Source of the DNA: a virus
DNA length: 20,070 nucleotides
Direction: 5' to 3' (one strand)
Virus record (IMG/VR): IMGVR_UViG_3300030047_000427
Coordinates: 1 to 20,070 of that record
Positions 6,973-14,418 of this stretch are shown here, piece by piece (positions within the stretch are counted from its first letter, which is position 1; each line of letters starts with the position of its first letter). The position numbers and the translations under genes were made by a program. Below the pieces are notes generated by a model that saw nothing but the letters and a program-made list of their open reading frames with translations, did no database searches and had not been told where the DNA came from.

Positions 6973-8076
6973 TTAAGCTAAATGAGCAATTCCACACTGA
7001 CCTTCCTGATCACTTCTGATCTGAGGAACCTGAATTGTCATGATTTTATGCTTGTCAATCAGGTTTCCTTCAGTACCCCATTGGAGATTCTGAATGCCCA
7101 TACCTTTTACAAGGCGAATGGTGCTTGGGGTCATCTGAACCAAAAGGACATTGTCAGCTTCCAAAGTATCATTCACTTTGATAGCCTTAATGTTTTCAAT
7201 TTTCATGATACGTTCCCGGATGGTGTTGTCGTTTTTCAACGTACTATAATCATCATCCAATATCATATCATAAGCAGTTGGTACATACAGGTAATATGGC
7301 CCATATTGATGTTTAGCAACCAAAGCTGCTTTCATACGGTTCACATCATCCACGATCTGTTTGCCGGTTTTGGCTGAATCATTCCATTCCAGATTCAAAG
7401 ATACCAAATTGCGATCAGGATAGTTCACATAACTGTAAATGGTGTTTCTGCTGTTACTGTCCTTTTCCCCGAAAGAATAATCAGTATCAGTGAACAGCAT
7501 ATTTTCCAATTGTTCATAAACAGATCGGGTTGCAAATTCAGCATCAGTGGTGTCCAGAGGATTTCCCATGTTCCGACTTAAAGCCAAATCACGTGCGCTG
7601 ATTTCATAATCGGCATGAACAATAGGGATAGGCAGATAGTGATATTTGTAATTTGGGCGATCATTCAATCCCCGGTTCACTCCATCCATAGTCATTACCG
7701 CTTTGATGCTTCCGCTCACAGTATGCCATTCCAATACAGTGGTTCCCATACCGTTGGCAAGGTTATACACCAATCCAAGGCTTTCCAAATCCTGAATACC
7801 ACCTAAACGATAACGGGCTACAGAAAGCAAAGCATCATCCAAGGTTTTCCACTCATCCCTTCTCAGAGTTCCATTGGCCACCATCTGGGTATGATAACTT
7901 TTAGGGTCTTTAACATCACCCCCCATATATACTGAAATATAGGGTCTGCCATCGGTATGAATGAATGGGCGCATTGCCCCAATATTCAAATTTCCGTTTG
8001 CTTGGAACTTAGATGCGACTGCACCCTGAACCATTCCATTCTGACCAATCAGGTCAACTGTTACATTTGGATCCAT
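6973..8076 (-). CDS. Major capsid protein, encapsulin/Linocin-M18-like HK97 fold
   Basis: A 367-residue protein. The C-terminal block, from IRLVKGMGIQNLQWGTEGN to the end IRSDQEGQCGIAHLA, matches the pattern of encapsulin/Linocin-M18-related phage capsid proteins. The centre has the long helix with ARSVYEQLENMLFTDTD and the P-domain-like YGPYYLYVPTAYDMIL segment. It would assemble into the icosahedral shell. It follows the protease/scaffold and decoration genes. An AAAGGAG ribosome binding site at 8088-8094 lies 11 bp before the ATG at 8076, consistent with very high expression. No N-terminal delta domain of HK97 type is evident, in keeping with a separate scaffold. Confidence 0.88.
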   Translation of the reverse strand: MDPNVTVDLIGQNGMVQGAVASKFQANGNLNIGAMRPFIHTDGRPYISVYMGGDVKDPKSYHTQMVANGTLRRDEWKTLDDALLSVARYRLGGIQDLESLGLVYNLANGMGTTVLEWHTVSGSIKAVMTMDGVNRGLNDRPNYKYHYLPIPIVHADYEISARDLALSRNMGNPLDTTDAEFATRSVYEQLENMLFTDTDYSFGEKDSNSRNTIYSYVNYPDRNLVSLNLEWNDSAKTGKQIVDDVNRMKAALVAKHQYGPYYLYVPTAYDMILDDDYSTLKNDNTIRERIMKIENIKAIKVNDTLEADNVLLVQMTPSTIRLVKGMGIQNLQWGTEGNLIDKHKIMTIQVPQIRSDQEGQCGIAHLA

Positions 8077-8087
8077 TATAGTTGTTT

Positions 8088-8094
8088 CTCCTTT
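8088..8094 (-). promoter_or_regulatory. Ribosome binding site of major capsid gene
   Basis: The minus strand reads AAAGGAG eleven nucleotides before the capsid ATG at 8076. Most genes in this window lack such a site, so it marks a highly translated gene. Confidence 0.7.
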
Positions 8095-8107
8095 CTTTTG
8101 TTATTAA

Positions 8108-8605
8108 TTAAATTACACGCACGGGAATACGACCATCAGGATCAGCGTGAGAAGTACCTGACATATTTACAGCTTTCAAAGCCTGTCCAATGATAGCCAA
8201 CGGTAAAACTGTCAAATCAATAGTGTTACCTGTTTGTTTAGAACTGGCAGCCCAAGATTCATCCACTACATCAGCAACATGTTTGCGCACTTTACCGTTG
8301 CCGGCAGATTCCAACCAGTCTCCAATAACTACGTTTTCACCGTCTTCAAGCAGGGCGTTCCACACATCACCTCTTCCAGTTATCCAGCACTGTACCTGAT
8401 CTGTGATCACATATTTATCATCAATCCCTTTACCCTGAAAACTGTCTTCAGTTGCCACCATTGGATAAACATTACCCCCAGCAACAGAATGGACTTGAAT
8501 CCCTGTTGGTTTTAATTCCACCAACATCCCCGGGGTGATAGTCCCAAGGGCTTTATACTCTTCAACAATGTCAGAGTATTTTTTCAATTTAATTGTATTA
8601 GCCAT
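8108..8605 (-). CDS. Head decoration (capsid cement) protein
   Basis: A 165-residue beta-rich protein immediately before the major capsid gene. It shows the pattern of small phage decoration proteins: an N-terminal ITPGMLVELKPTGIQVHSVAG element, then VYPMVATEDSFQGKGIDDKY and VQCWITGRGDVWNALLEDGENVVIGDWLESAGNGKVR. These residues describe a compact beta barrel that would bind the outside of the capsid lattice and stabilise it. A strong AAGGAG site at 8615-8620, nine bases before the ATG, supports abundant expression. The family name is inferred from motif style and gene order. An unrelated small head protein is the main alternative. Confidence 0.75.
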   Translation of the reverse strand: MANTIKLKKYSDIVEEYKALGTITPGMLVELKPTGIQVHSVAGGNVYPMVATEDSFQGKGIDDKYVITDQVQCWITGRGDVWNALLEDGENVVIGDWLESAGNGKVRKHVADVVDESWAASSKQTGNTIDLTVLPLAIIGQALKAVNMSGTSHADPDGRIPVRVI

Positions 8606-8614
8606 TTCAAATAT

Positions 8615-8620
8615 CTCCTT
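8615..8620 (-). promoter_or_regulatory. Ribosome binding site of decoration protein gene
   Basis: AAGGAG on the minus strand, nine nucleotides upstream of the ATG at 8605. Confidence 0.7.
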
Positions 8621-8636
8621 TCCTTTTTAAAATTTA

Positions 8637-9134
8637 TTACACAATTGGAAGCATTGGTACTACTTCATTGGTATTTACCTGAACTTGTTTCACATGATTC
8701 AAACCAAAGAAAGAATATGCACCCATTTCAGGGGCTTTCTTTACGGTTGCTGCGTGAAGCTTCTGAAGTTCATTGAACCCTTTTACACTAAGCTCTTCAG
8801 CAGTGTAGATTGTTCCAGTATTGGCAATGATTTCAGTCACCATAGTTACTTTTTGGTTTTGGTGCAACTCCAAACCTGTCCTCATTTGTTCCTGAAGATC
8901 AGCCGGGGCAAGACTCAAGAATTCATCTGCATTTAAGCTACCTTTCAGCGCACTCAAAGCAGTTTCCTTCGTTACTTGGGTATTTACCTGTACAGGGGCT
9001 TCAGGTGCCAGAAACTTGTCCAAACGTTCCTGAGGCAGACATTCCAGATAAGTACGGTCATCTTCACAAAACTTTCCATTGGTGATTAATTGATCAACCC
9101 TTTGTTTTACGCAGGGTGTGCATGGTTTATCCAT
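8637..9134 (-). CDS. Nested in-frame scaffold protein (internal start)
   Basis: ATG at 9134, codon 334 of the protease gene, is in frame and preceded by GAGGAGG at 9143-9149, eight nucleotides from GGAGG to the ATG. This matches or exceeds the ribosome binding sites of the capsid, decoration and tail tube genes, while most other genes here have none. The product would be 165 residues, polar, with helical segments such as KETALSALKGSLNADEFLSL and ELSVKGFNELQKLHAATV. That is the lambda C/Nu3 arrangement, in which the scaffold is translated separately from the 3' part of the protease gene. The scaffold function is inferred from this parallel. Confidence 0.6.
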   Translation of the reverse strand: MDKPCTPCVKQRVDQLITNGKFCEDDRTYLECLPQERLDKFLAPEAPVQVNTQVTKETALSALKGSLNADEFLSLAPADLQEQMRTGLELHQNQKVTMVTEIIANTGTIYTAEELSVKGFNELQKLHAATVKKAPEMGAYSFFGLNHVKQVQVNTNEVVPMLPIV

Positions 9135-10133
9135 CCTTTGTTCCTCCTCTTTTTGATTATTATTAAATTTAGTTCTTACAAACACATTTGCTGTTACAGC
9201 TTTGTATTCCACTTTCTTTTCAACCTCCAAAGGTTCAGATGTAAATTCTGCTTCCCCGGTAGTGACGTTGAATTGATAGTTTCTTTTGAAATATTTACTT
9301 TCGTATTTTCCACTGCTTGATTTTTCGGTTTCATAGATCAGATATGAATCAAACGCTTCCTTCAAATAACTGTACTCAGTTTGAATTAACTGTATATTGT
9401 TGTTAGAAGCTGGATTCAAAGATCGTACCAATTCACGCAAATCATCAAGCTTTTCTGACAACCCCATTTCTGAGTTATCTTGAATCACAGGCACGCTGTA
9501 CCCATTTTCCTTTAGTACTTGAAAAGCCGTTATGGCATCCACATTTGTTCCTCCTTTTCTTATTAATTGTTGATTGACTCTAATACCACAGCCATCAGCC
9601 ACTGAACATGCACCAACTGCTCCGGGCAAGAGCGCAAGATGATCAGGTCTATGATTTCTGGCCACAGCACTATATGGTTTACCCTCCCAAGTTCCGGGAG
9701 TTACTTCTTCATCCGTAAAACTACCAGCACTGACTTCCAATATTGTCCCATTGGTAACAGCTGTCAGTGTATCCACTGAAATCTTTTTCAGCTTTTCCTT
9801 TTCCAGCCAAGCCTCTGACTTCAATTTCTTTCCATCCAACATGGTATTAAAAACCATACCCACTGCCCAGTCTGTTAATACTTCCGGGCTGTTAGCTGAT
9901 ATGAAATTTTTAGCAGTATCCTGTGGATGGTACAAGGTGACCGGGATACCGTTCCAAGCAGCAGGTACTTTTCCAAACTCCTCAGCCAACTGTAACATTG
10001 GGCCACGGCTTCCTGCCATCACACCTTCTTTTATCATTACCACTGGGACAACCAGATATTCCTTGTTTTCAAACGTTTCTGTTCTGGTTTCGTATGCTTT
10101 CAGCAGCTGACTGTTTATGGATAATGTTTTCAT
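8637..10133 (-). CDS. DUF2213-type prohead protease with C-terminal scaffold region
   Basis: A 498-residue protein starting with ATG at 10133. Residues 1 to about 185 carry the DUF2213 pattern: YLVVPVVMIKEGVMAG near the start, WNGIPVTLYHP at 60-70, an EVSAGSF block around residue 136 that may hold the catalytic Ser, and NHRPDHLALLPGAVGACSVADG at 160-181 with the conserved His. This family supplies the capsid maturation protease of many phages. The remaining part is polar, rich in Lys/Glu/Gln and largely helical, as in scaffold proteins. It contains two internal in-frame starts with near-perfect Shine-Dalgarno sites (GTG at 9542, ATG at 9134), so shorter products are likely. The gene lies between MuF and the decoration gene. 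Confidence 0.82.
   Translation of the reverse strand: MKTLSINSQLLKAYETRTETFENKEYLVVPVVMIKEGVMAGSRGPMLQLAEEFGKVPAAWNGIPVTLYHPQDTAKNFISANSPEVLTDWAVGMVFNTMLDGKKLKSEAWLEKEKLKKISVDTLTAVTNGTILEVSAGSFTDEEVTPGTWEGKPYSAVARNHRPDHLALLPGAVGACSVADGCGIRVNQQLIRKGGTNVDAITAFQVLKENGYSVPVIQDNSEMGLSEKLDDLRELVRSLNPASNNNIQLIQTEYSYLKEAFDSYLIYETEKSSSGKYESKYFKRNYQFNVTTGEAEFTSEPLEVEKKVEYKAVTANVFVRTKFNNNQKEEEQRMDKPCTPCVKQRVDQLITNGKFCEDDRTYLECLPQERLDKFLAPEAPVQVNTQVTKETALSALKGSLNADEFLSLAPADLQEQMRTGLELHQNQKVTMVTEIIANTGTIYTAEELSVKGFNELQKLHAATVKKAPEMGAYSFFGLNHVKQVQVNTNEVVPMLPIV
9132..9149 (-). promoter_or_regulatory. Internal ribosome binding site and ATG inside protease gene
   Basis: The minus strand reads GAGGAGG AACAAAGG ATG. 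The purine block also encodes Glu-Glu-Glu, but its spacing to an in-frame ATG is ideal for initiation. Confidence 0.6.
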
Positions 10134-10141
10134 TTGGTCTT

Positions 10142-13100
10142 TTATATTTTTGTTAGTATCCCTTGTTTTTCCAATTTGGCTGAAAGAGCTTTACCGGCAG
10201 GAGAATAAACCCCAGAACCTTGTATGGAATAGCCTTCAGGCAATAATGAACGGGCTTTTTTATTCATAAAAGTGGCAATCCCTTTCCCTCTGAATTTATC
10301 ATCCACATAAATATTTGTCAATGATAAAACTTTAGTGTCTGAATTATAGCTTCCAGTCAATTTAGCATTTCCTGCTGAAAATATCCGTTCTGTATTATCT
10401 TTTTTCCAAACTCCTTGAATATTAAAATCCAAATCCATATTAAATCTTGCATTAACAATCTCATTTGGATTTTCATTAATTATTTTTAAAGTAGGTTTAG
10501 CCCTTTCAAACTTAACTACATCAGAAACAATATCCAATCTATCATCCTCAAATTTTAAATTTTTAATGATATTCCAATCTTCAACTAAAGAAGTTTTGGA
10601 AGTTATTTTTTCTTCAACTACCTTTTCAACAGGAGGAACTTCAACAACTGTAGCATCCGGCAAAGTAGGAAGTGCAATACAACGACAATTATGTACAACC
10701 ATTCCTTTGGCTATATATGATTCATCCTCTTCCACACTCAAATTATATAAAGGTCTTTGTCTTTTCAGCTTCCAACGTTTAATACTTTCAATGGATAAAG
10801 CTGTTGTTTGGTACTGACCTGTATGATTGTAAACTACTCTGATTAATTCTGTTCCTATCTCTTCAATACATGAATTAATCTTTGCCCCGGTATAACGTAA
10901 AACAAACCAACCTTCATTTTCAATTTCCTTTTGACGGGCTTCATCTTTTGCTTTATCTTTATGCCAATATTCTCCATCACATTCAATAGCTATCTTCAAA
11001 GCCGGGATAACAAAATCAACCCTGTATTTCAATATCGGATATTGACTCATGTATTCTATTCCTAAACGATCTAACAAATCAGCCATCTGTTGCTCAATCC
11101 ACGTCATTTTACCTTCCCAACGCATGATAGCTAACTTGTTATTCAATCTATTCTTTGAATCAGCTAAATAGGATATTTGCATTGATGCCTGAGCTTTCTT
11201 TACAACCTCTGGATCATTCATTGGATTATTTGCTTTCATACGTTTTGATGTACGTTCCCTTAATTCAGGAGTATGTGAACGCTCATTATTTTTAGCATGA
11301 AAAGCTTCATCCATCCAAGTTCCATATGTACCGTCTTTTACCATTGCCCGGGTTTTATTATTTGCCGCTTTCGTGGTAGCAAATCTATCCCGTTCACCTG
11401 ATTTGTATTGACGTATATTTGAAAGGCTGTTCTTTTTTGATACATTTTCACGATGCTTTGGATCAGCCCATTGTTTATCGGTTATGTCTTTACTCAAACA
11501 AGTACGTGAACAATATGTCCTGTAATAGGGTACTAATTCATTGCAACGTTTACATTCATTAGCCAAATACATTATTGAATCATTAACAGTACATTTCCCG
11601 GCTTCTTTCCATCTTGAAAAAGTATTACCTTTGGTTGATACTAATACCAAATGATTGGATGTCAATGATACCGTTTGCCCTCCTACAAATTTGAATGTTA
11701 TTACTTCAGTACCTTCTTGTCCTTTTGATCTTGGTAAAGCATAAACCTTTTTAAATCTCTTTTTATGCGTCAATACTTTATCCCCAACAACAACATTTCC
11801 AATGGGTTTCCAACCTTCAGAAGTATATACAGGGGTTTGAGGATCAATAAAACATTGCGGGTGAACTGGAATCAAGCCCTCAGCCTCAGTCAAAGTATAA
11901 ATCTTGCCCTGAAGCCCTGCACAGATACTACAAACACGCCCATCCCCGGCTGTTGTAAATTCTGCTTCCACGTTTACCCCCTCAGCCCCCCAGTTACTGT
12001 ATTCCTGTATGGTAGCTGCATGATGGGTTCTTATCACTTCCGTGCGGGCCAATATCTCTGCCCTGCGCTTGGCTGGCATAAAGTACTCAACCTGATTGCC
12101 CGACTTGTTGGTGTACTTTACTGCCTGACCTAAAGTACCTGCCCCGCTTCCGTCAATAGCATGTATCATTTTTTTAGCTAGGAAACTTGGCCCATCCCCA
12201 TCCGCAAGCCCCTGCGCTAATATACGACTGATTTGACTGTCCATTGCTGTCGTTATACCCTTTAAATCGGTATAAGTGCGACTATACACCAATCCCAATC
12301 GGTCAATGTGAAAAGGGGTTGTCATAGACATTTCTATGCCTCCTGTTTGTTCCATACCGGGTATGTTTTTGAATCCCGCTTTTTTGAGTTCACTCCGTGC
12401 CCGTATGACTCCCCTTTTATAACTATCTTTGATATATACGTTTGTCCATGCTTGATTTGCCCCTGCCCCCAATTGATTGATCTTGGTTGTTTCCAATAAA
12501 CCTTTATCAACCTGACCATTCAGCCATTCCATAAATTGTTCAACCTTCTCCTGACTGGTACTGTATTGAAAAGCTTTATGTCCTATTTCCTGATTTACTT
12601 GTAATTCATTGCGGATTAAAGCGGTGTTGATTCTTTTCAAATCCTTTATCTTGATTTTTCCTACCAATATAGGTTCATCTTTTCCCAACCATTTTTCTTT
12701 TCCTTGCTTATCTTTGTAATAATAAAAAGGATGCCGATAATAGTGATTTGAATTTATAGACCATTCACAAGTTCCTACTTTTCCCCAATGATTTGCTCTA
12801 CGGTACAAAACCCCGCTTTTAATTTTGTAAGCAGAACCTGAATCTGATTTGAATATATCTACATCAAGCCCATCCCATTCTGATTTTGGGACTACTGAAA
12901 AACTCCCTTTGGTGGAAAGAAAATAATCACGTTTAGATACCTTTGGCATTGCCGTAGTTATATCCTGAAACCCTGCTTTCTTCAAATCGCCTTCATCCAA
13001 CTTTTGCTGACTCCAGTATGACCGTTTACTTACAAATTCACCTAACCCCTTTTTTTCTGTTTTTTTCTTTGCAGTACGATGACCTTTGATCCCACTTCCC

Positions 13101-13363
13101 GGGCCACCATTGACTTGAAATATACATACATTTTCAATAATATCTTCTGCAAACGTAATTAATGAAGTTGGCTTTACCAATCCAAAACAATCCTCCTCTA
13201 CCACTGCCGTTTTAATCAACTTAACCAAATCATCAAACCTCTTATTTAAGGCTTTCCCAAAAGCATTCCTCAACCCGGTTGTATGAGTGGGATCATATGC
13301 TTTTAGATTTTGCTGCTGCTTAGCATTAACGATTAAATAACTATGGTTACAGGTTTCACACAT
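10142..13363 (-). CDS. MuF-like head morphogenesis protein with inserted domain, intein and C-terminal GNAT-like domain
   Basis: The precursor is 1073 residues if started at ATG 13363; a GTG at 13381 would add six residues and overlap the GH16 gene. Numbers here are from the ATG. The motif GGPGSGIKGH at 86-95 is common near phage head protein processing regions. Residues about 96-249 form an unrecognised inserted domain. Residues about 250-505 are the MuF region, with RAEILARTEVIRTHHAA, then CSICAGLQGKIYTLTEAEGL and HPQ. An intein occupies 504-892. The extein resumes with CRCIALP, restoring the conserved HPxCRC motif. Residues about 925-1073 end in FRGKGIATFMNKKA, resembling a GNAT acyl-CoA loop. 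MuF proteins sit inside the head near the portal. After splicing the product would be 684 residues. Confidence 0.82.
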   Translation of the reverse strand: MCETCNHSYLIVNAKQQQNLKAYDPTHTTGLRNAFGKALNKRFDDLVKLIKTAVVEEDCFGLVKPTSLITFAEDIIENVCIFQVNGGPGSGIKGHRTAKKKTEKKGLGEFVSKRSYWSQQKLDEGDLKKAGFQDITTAMPKVSKRDYFLSTKGSFSVVPKSEWDGLDVDIFKSDSGSAYKIKSGVLYRRANHWGKVGTCEWSINSNHYYRHPFYYYKDKQGKEKWLGKDEPILVGKIKIKDLKRINTALIRNELQVNQEIGHKAFQYSTSQEKVEQFMEWLNGQVDKGLLETTKINQLGAGANQAWTNVYIKDSYKRGVIRARSELKKAGFKNIPGMEQTGGIEMSMTTPFHIDRLGLVYSRTYTDLKGITTAMDSQISRILAQGLADGDGPSFLAKKMIHAIDGSGAGTLGQAVKYTNKSGNQVEYFMPAKRRAEILARTEVIRTHHAATIQEYSNWGAEGVNVEAEFTTAGDGRVCSICAGLQGKIYTLTEAEGLIPVHPQCFIDPQTPVYTSEGWKPIGNVVVGDKVLTHKKRFKKVYALPRSKGQEGTEVITFKFVGGQTVSLTSNHLVLVSTKGNTFSRWKEAGKCTVNDSIMYLANECKRCNELVPYYRTYCSRTCLSKDITDKQWADPKHRENVSKKNSLSNIRQYKSGERDRFATTKAANNKTRAMVKDGTYGTWMDEAFHAKNNERSHTPELRERTSKRMKANNPMNDPEVVKKAQASMQISYLADSKNRLNNKLAIMRWEGKMTWIEQQMADLLDRLGIEYMSQYPILKYRVDFVIPALKIAIECDGEYWHKDKAKDEARQKEIENEGWFVLRYTGAKINSCIEEIGTELIRVVYNHTGQYQTTALSIESIKRWKLKRQRPLYNLSVEEDESYIAKGMVVHNCRCIALPTLPDATVVEVPPVEKVVEEKITSKTSLVEDWNIIKNLKFEDDRLDIVSDVVKFERAKPTLKIINENPNEIVNARFNMDLDFNIQGVWKKDNTERIFSAGNAKLTGSYNSDTKVLSLTNIYVDDKFRGKGIATFMNKKARSLLPEGYSIQGSGVYSPAGKALSAKLEKQGILTKI
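10688..11854 (-). mobile_element. Intein with zinc-knuckle, NUMOD3-like and DUF559/Vsr-like homing nuclease
   Basis: The 389-residue element begins with Cys (CFIDPQTPVYTSEGWKPI, block A) and ends VVHN before Cys+1. Block B is LTSNHLVLV (TxxH) and block F is YNLSVEEDESYIA. The junction HPQ|C...N|CRC restores an intact MuF motif, so the insertion is precise. Between the splicing halves lie a CxxC...C...C cluster (residues 604-622 of the host protein), an NNPMNDPEVVKKA stretch like NUMOD3, and a nuclease domain with YRVDF, IECDGEYWH and GWFVLRYTG, the restriction-like fold of DUF559/Vsr proteins. All expected splicing residues are present, including the penultimate His. It would copy itself into intein-free alleles by double-strand cutting. 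Confidence 0.92.
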
Positions 13364-13367
13364 ATCC

Positions 13368-14111
13368 TTATTTATACACACGCATTGATTTAACGGTAAA
13401 ATTTGTACGATCTACTTTTTGTGCCCCTCCGGCATTGTTTATTATCACATGGTTTTCATCCTTGGATACAAACTCAGGATCAGAGGAAGTAAACAAAGCT
13501 GTAACAATTCCATCAGTATAAAATCGGTAACCATTGGGGAGAAACTCAACTGCAAATTCATGAAACTGGTTATCTGCTTTGAAACCTTTGAACCCTGACT
13601 TGAATTTACGATATGACTCATCATCCGTATATCCCCAATGAATGTTTACTTCAGTTTTGTGATTAATAACTTCCATTATATCAATCTCTGGGGTGATTGC
13701 TTTCTTTGTATGATTTGGTACTTCCCTGTCCTTTTTTAACAGCCATATTGCAGGCCAACTGTCCGGAGTATTACATACAAATACCCAAACCCCCATTGAA
13801 TGAGAAAACTTATCCGCACTGTGAATCATGCCAGATGTCCATAAGGAAAGACCATCCCTGTTGCTTTTTCTATATTGTACATCTCTATAACAAGCAATAT
13901 TCAATCCTTCTTCTGTTATGTTGACAGTATCTTTCGATAGATATACAGGATTATCATTATAAAATGAATCATCTACTACAAAAAAGTTATCCAAATTTTT
14001 AAAATTATCTGAAAACACAAGATTTCTATTAGTAAAAGTAATTTTCTTACAATACTCTTTGAAGTATCGAAATCTTACCTTGTAAAATATATTTAATAAA
14101 TATTGTATCAT
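13368..14111 (-). CDS. Glycoside hydrolase family 16-like enzyme
   Basis: A 247-residue protein with the concanavalin-like beta-sandwich pattern of GH16. LVFSDNF at 31-37 is the usual first strand and TSGMIHSADKFSHSMGVWVF at 92-111 the substrate-cleft strand. SWPAIWLL at 118-125 precedes the catalytic motif E142-I-D144-I-M-E147. HWGYTDDE and FHEFAVEFLPNGYRFYTDG match the late strands. GH16 enzymes cut beta-1,3 or beta-1,4 linkages in laminarin, lichenan, agar, carrageenan and related glycans; which one cannot be told. No signal peptide is clear, though the N-terminus (MIQYLLNIFYKVRF) is hydrophobic. It lies inside the head gene cluster, an unusual place for a depolymerase. Confidence 0.85.
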   Translation of the reverse strand: MIQYLLNIFYKVRFRYFKEYCKKITFTNRNLVFSDNFKNLDNFFVVDDSFYNDNPVYLSKDTVNITEEGLNIACYRDVQYRKSNRDGLSLWTSGMIHSADKFSHSMGVWVFVCNTPDSWPAIWLLKKDREVPNHTKKAITPEIDIMEVINHKTEVNIHWGYTDDESYRKFKSGFKGFKADNQFHEFAVEFLPNGYRFYTDGIVTALFTSSDPEFVSKDENHVIINNAGGAQKVDRTNFTVKSMRVYK

Positions 14112-14144
14112 AATTATTTTGGTTCAAATTGTTCCCTTGTCGTG

Positions 14145-14405
14145 TTAAAAGTTGGCAGCTTCATCAACCGTTAAAACTTCTATTTTGTCAGTTGTTACGT
14201 CCTCCAAATTAGTAATCATACTCGAATTTTCATCAAGTAATAAACCGTCATATACCTGGCCTTCTTTTTCCTCTGCCCAAACATTTACCTTTGCCCCATA
14301 TCCCTGATATTTGAGTTCCCCTGCAGATAATTGAAAAGCTGTACTGTTCCGGGTAACGGTTAAGCCTCCTGAGCCCCTTGCTACAATTGTTAATGTTATT
14401 GCCAT
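14145..14405 (-). CDS. Small hypothetical beta-rich protein
   Basis: An 86-residue protein starting with ATG at 14405, thirteen bases after the portal gene. It is made of alternating beta-like segments (ITLTIVARGSGGLTVTRN, AFQLSAGELKYQGYG, VNVWAEEKEGQVYDG) and ends acidic. I do not recognise the family. The position after the portal and the lack of any enzymatic motif fit a small head-associated or accessory structural protein. No strong ribosome binding site is visible. Confidence 0.6.
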   Translation of the reverse strand: MAITLTIVARGSGGLTVTRNSTAFQLSAGELKYQGYGAKVNVWAEEKEGQVYDGLLLDENSSMITNLEDVTTDKIEVLTVDEAANF

Positions 14406-14418
14406 TGTTTCTTAGTTT

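Noticed and set aside
12334-12519. Short minus-strand ORF inside the MuF gene
   Set aside because: It is a shadow frame within a well-supported coding region.
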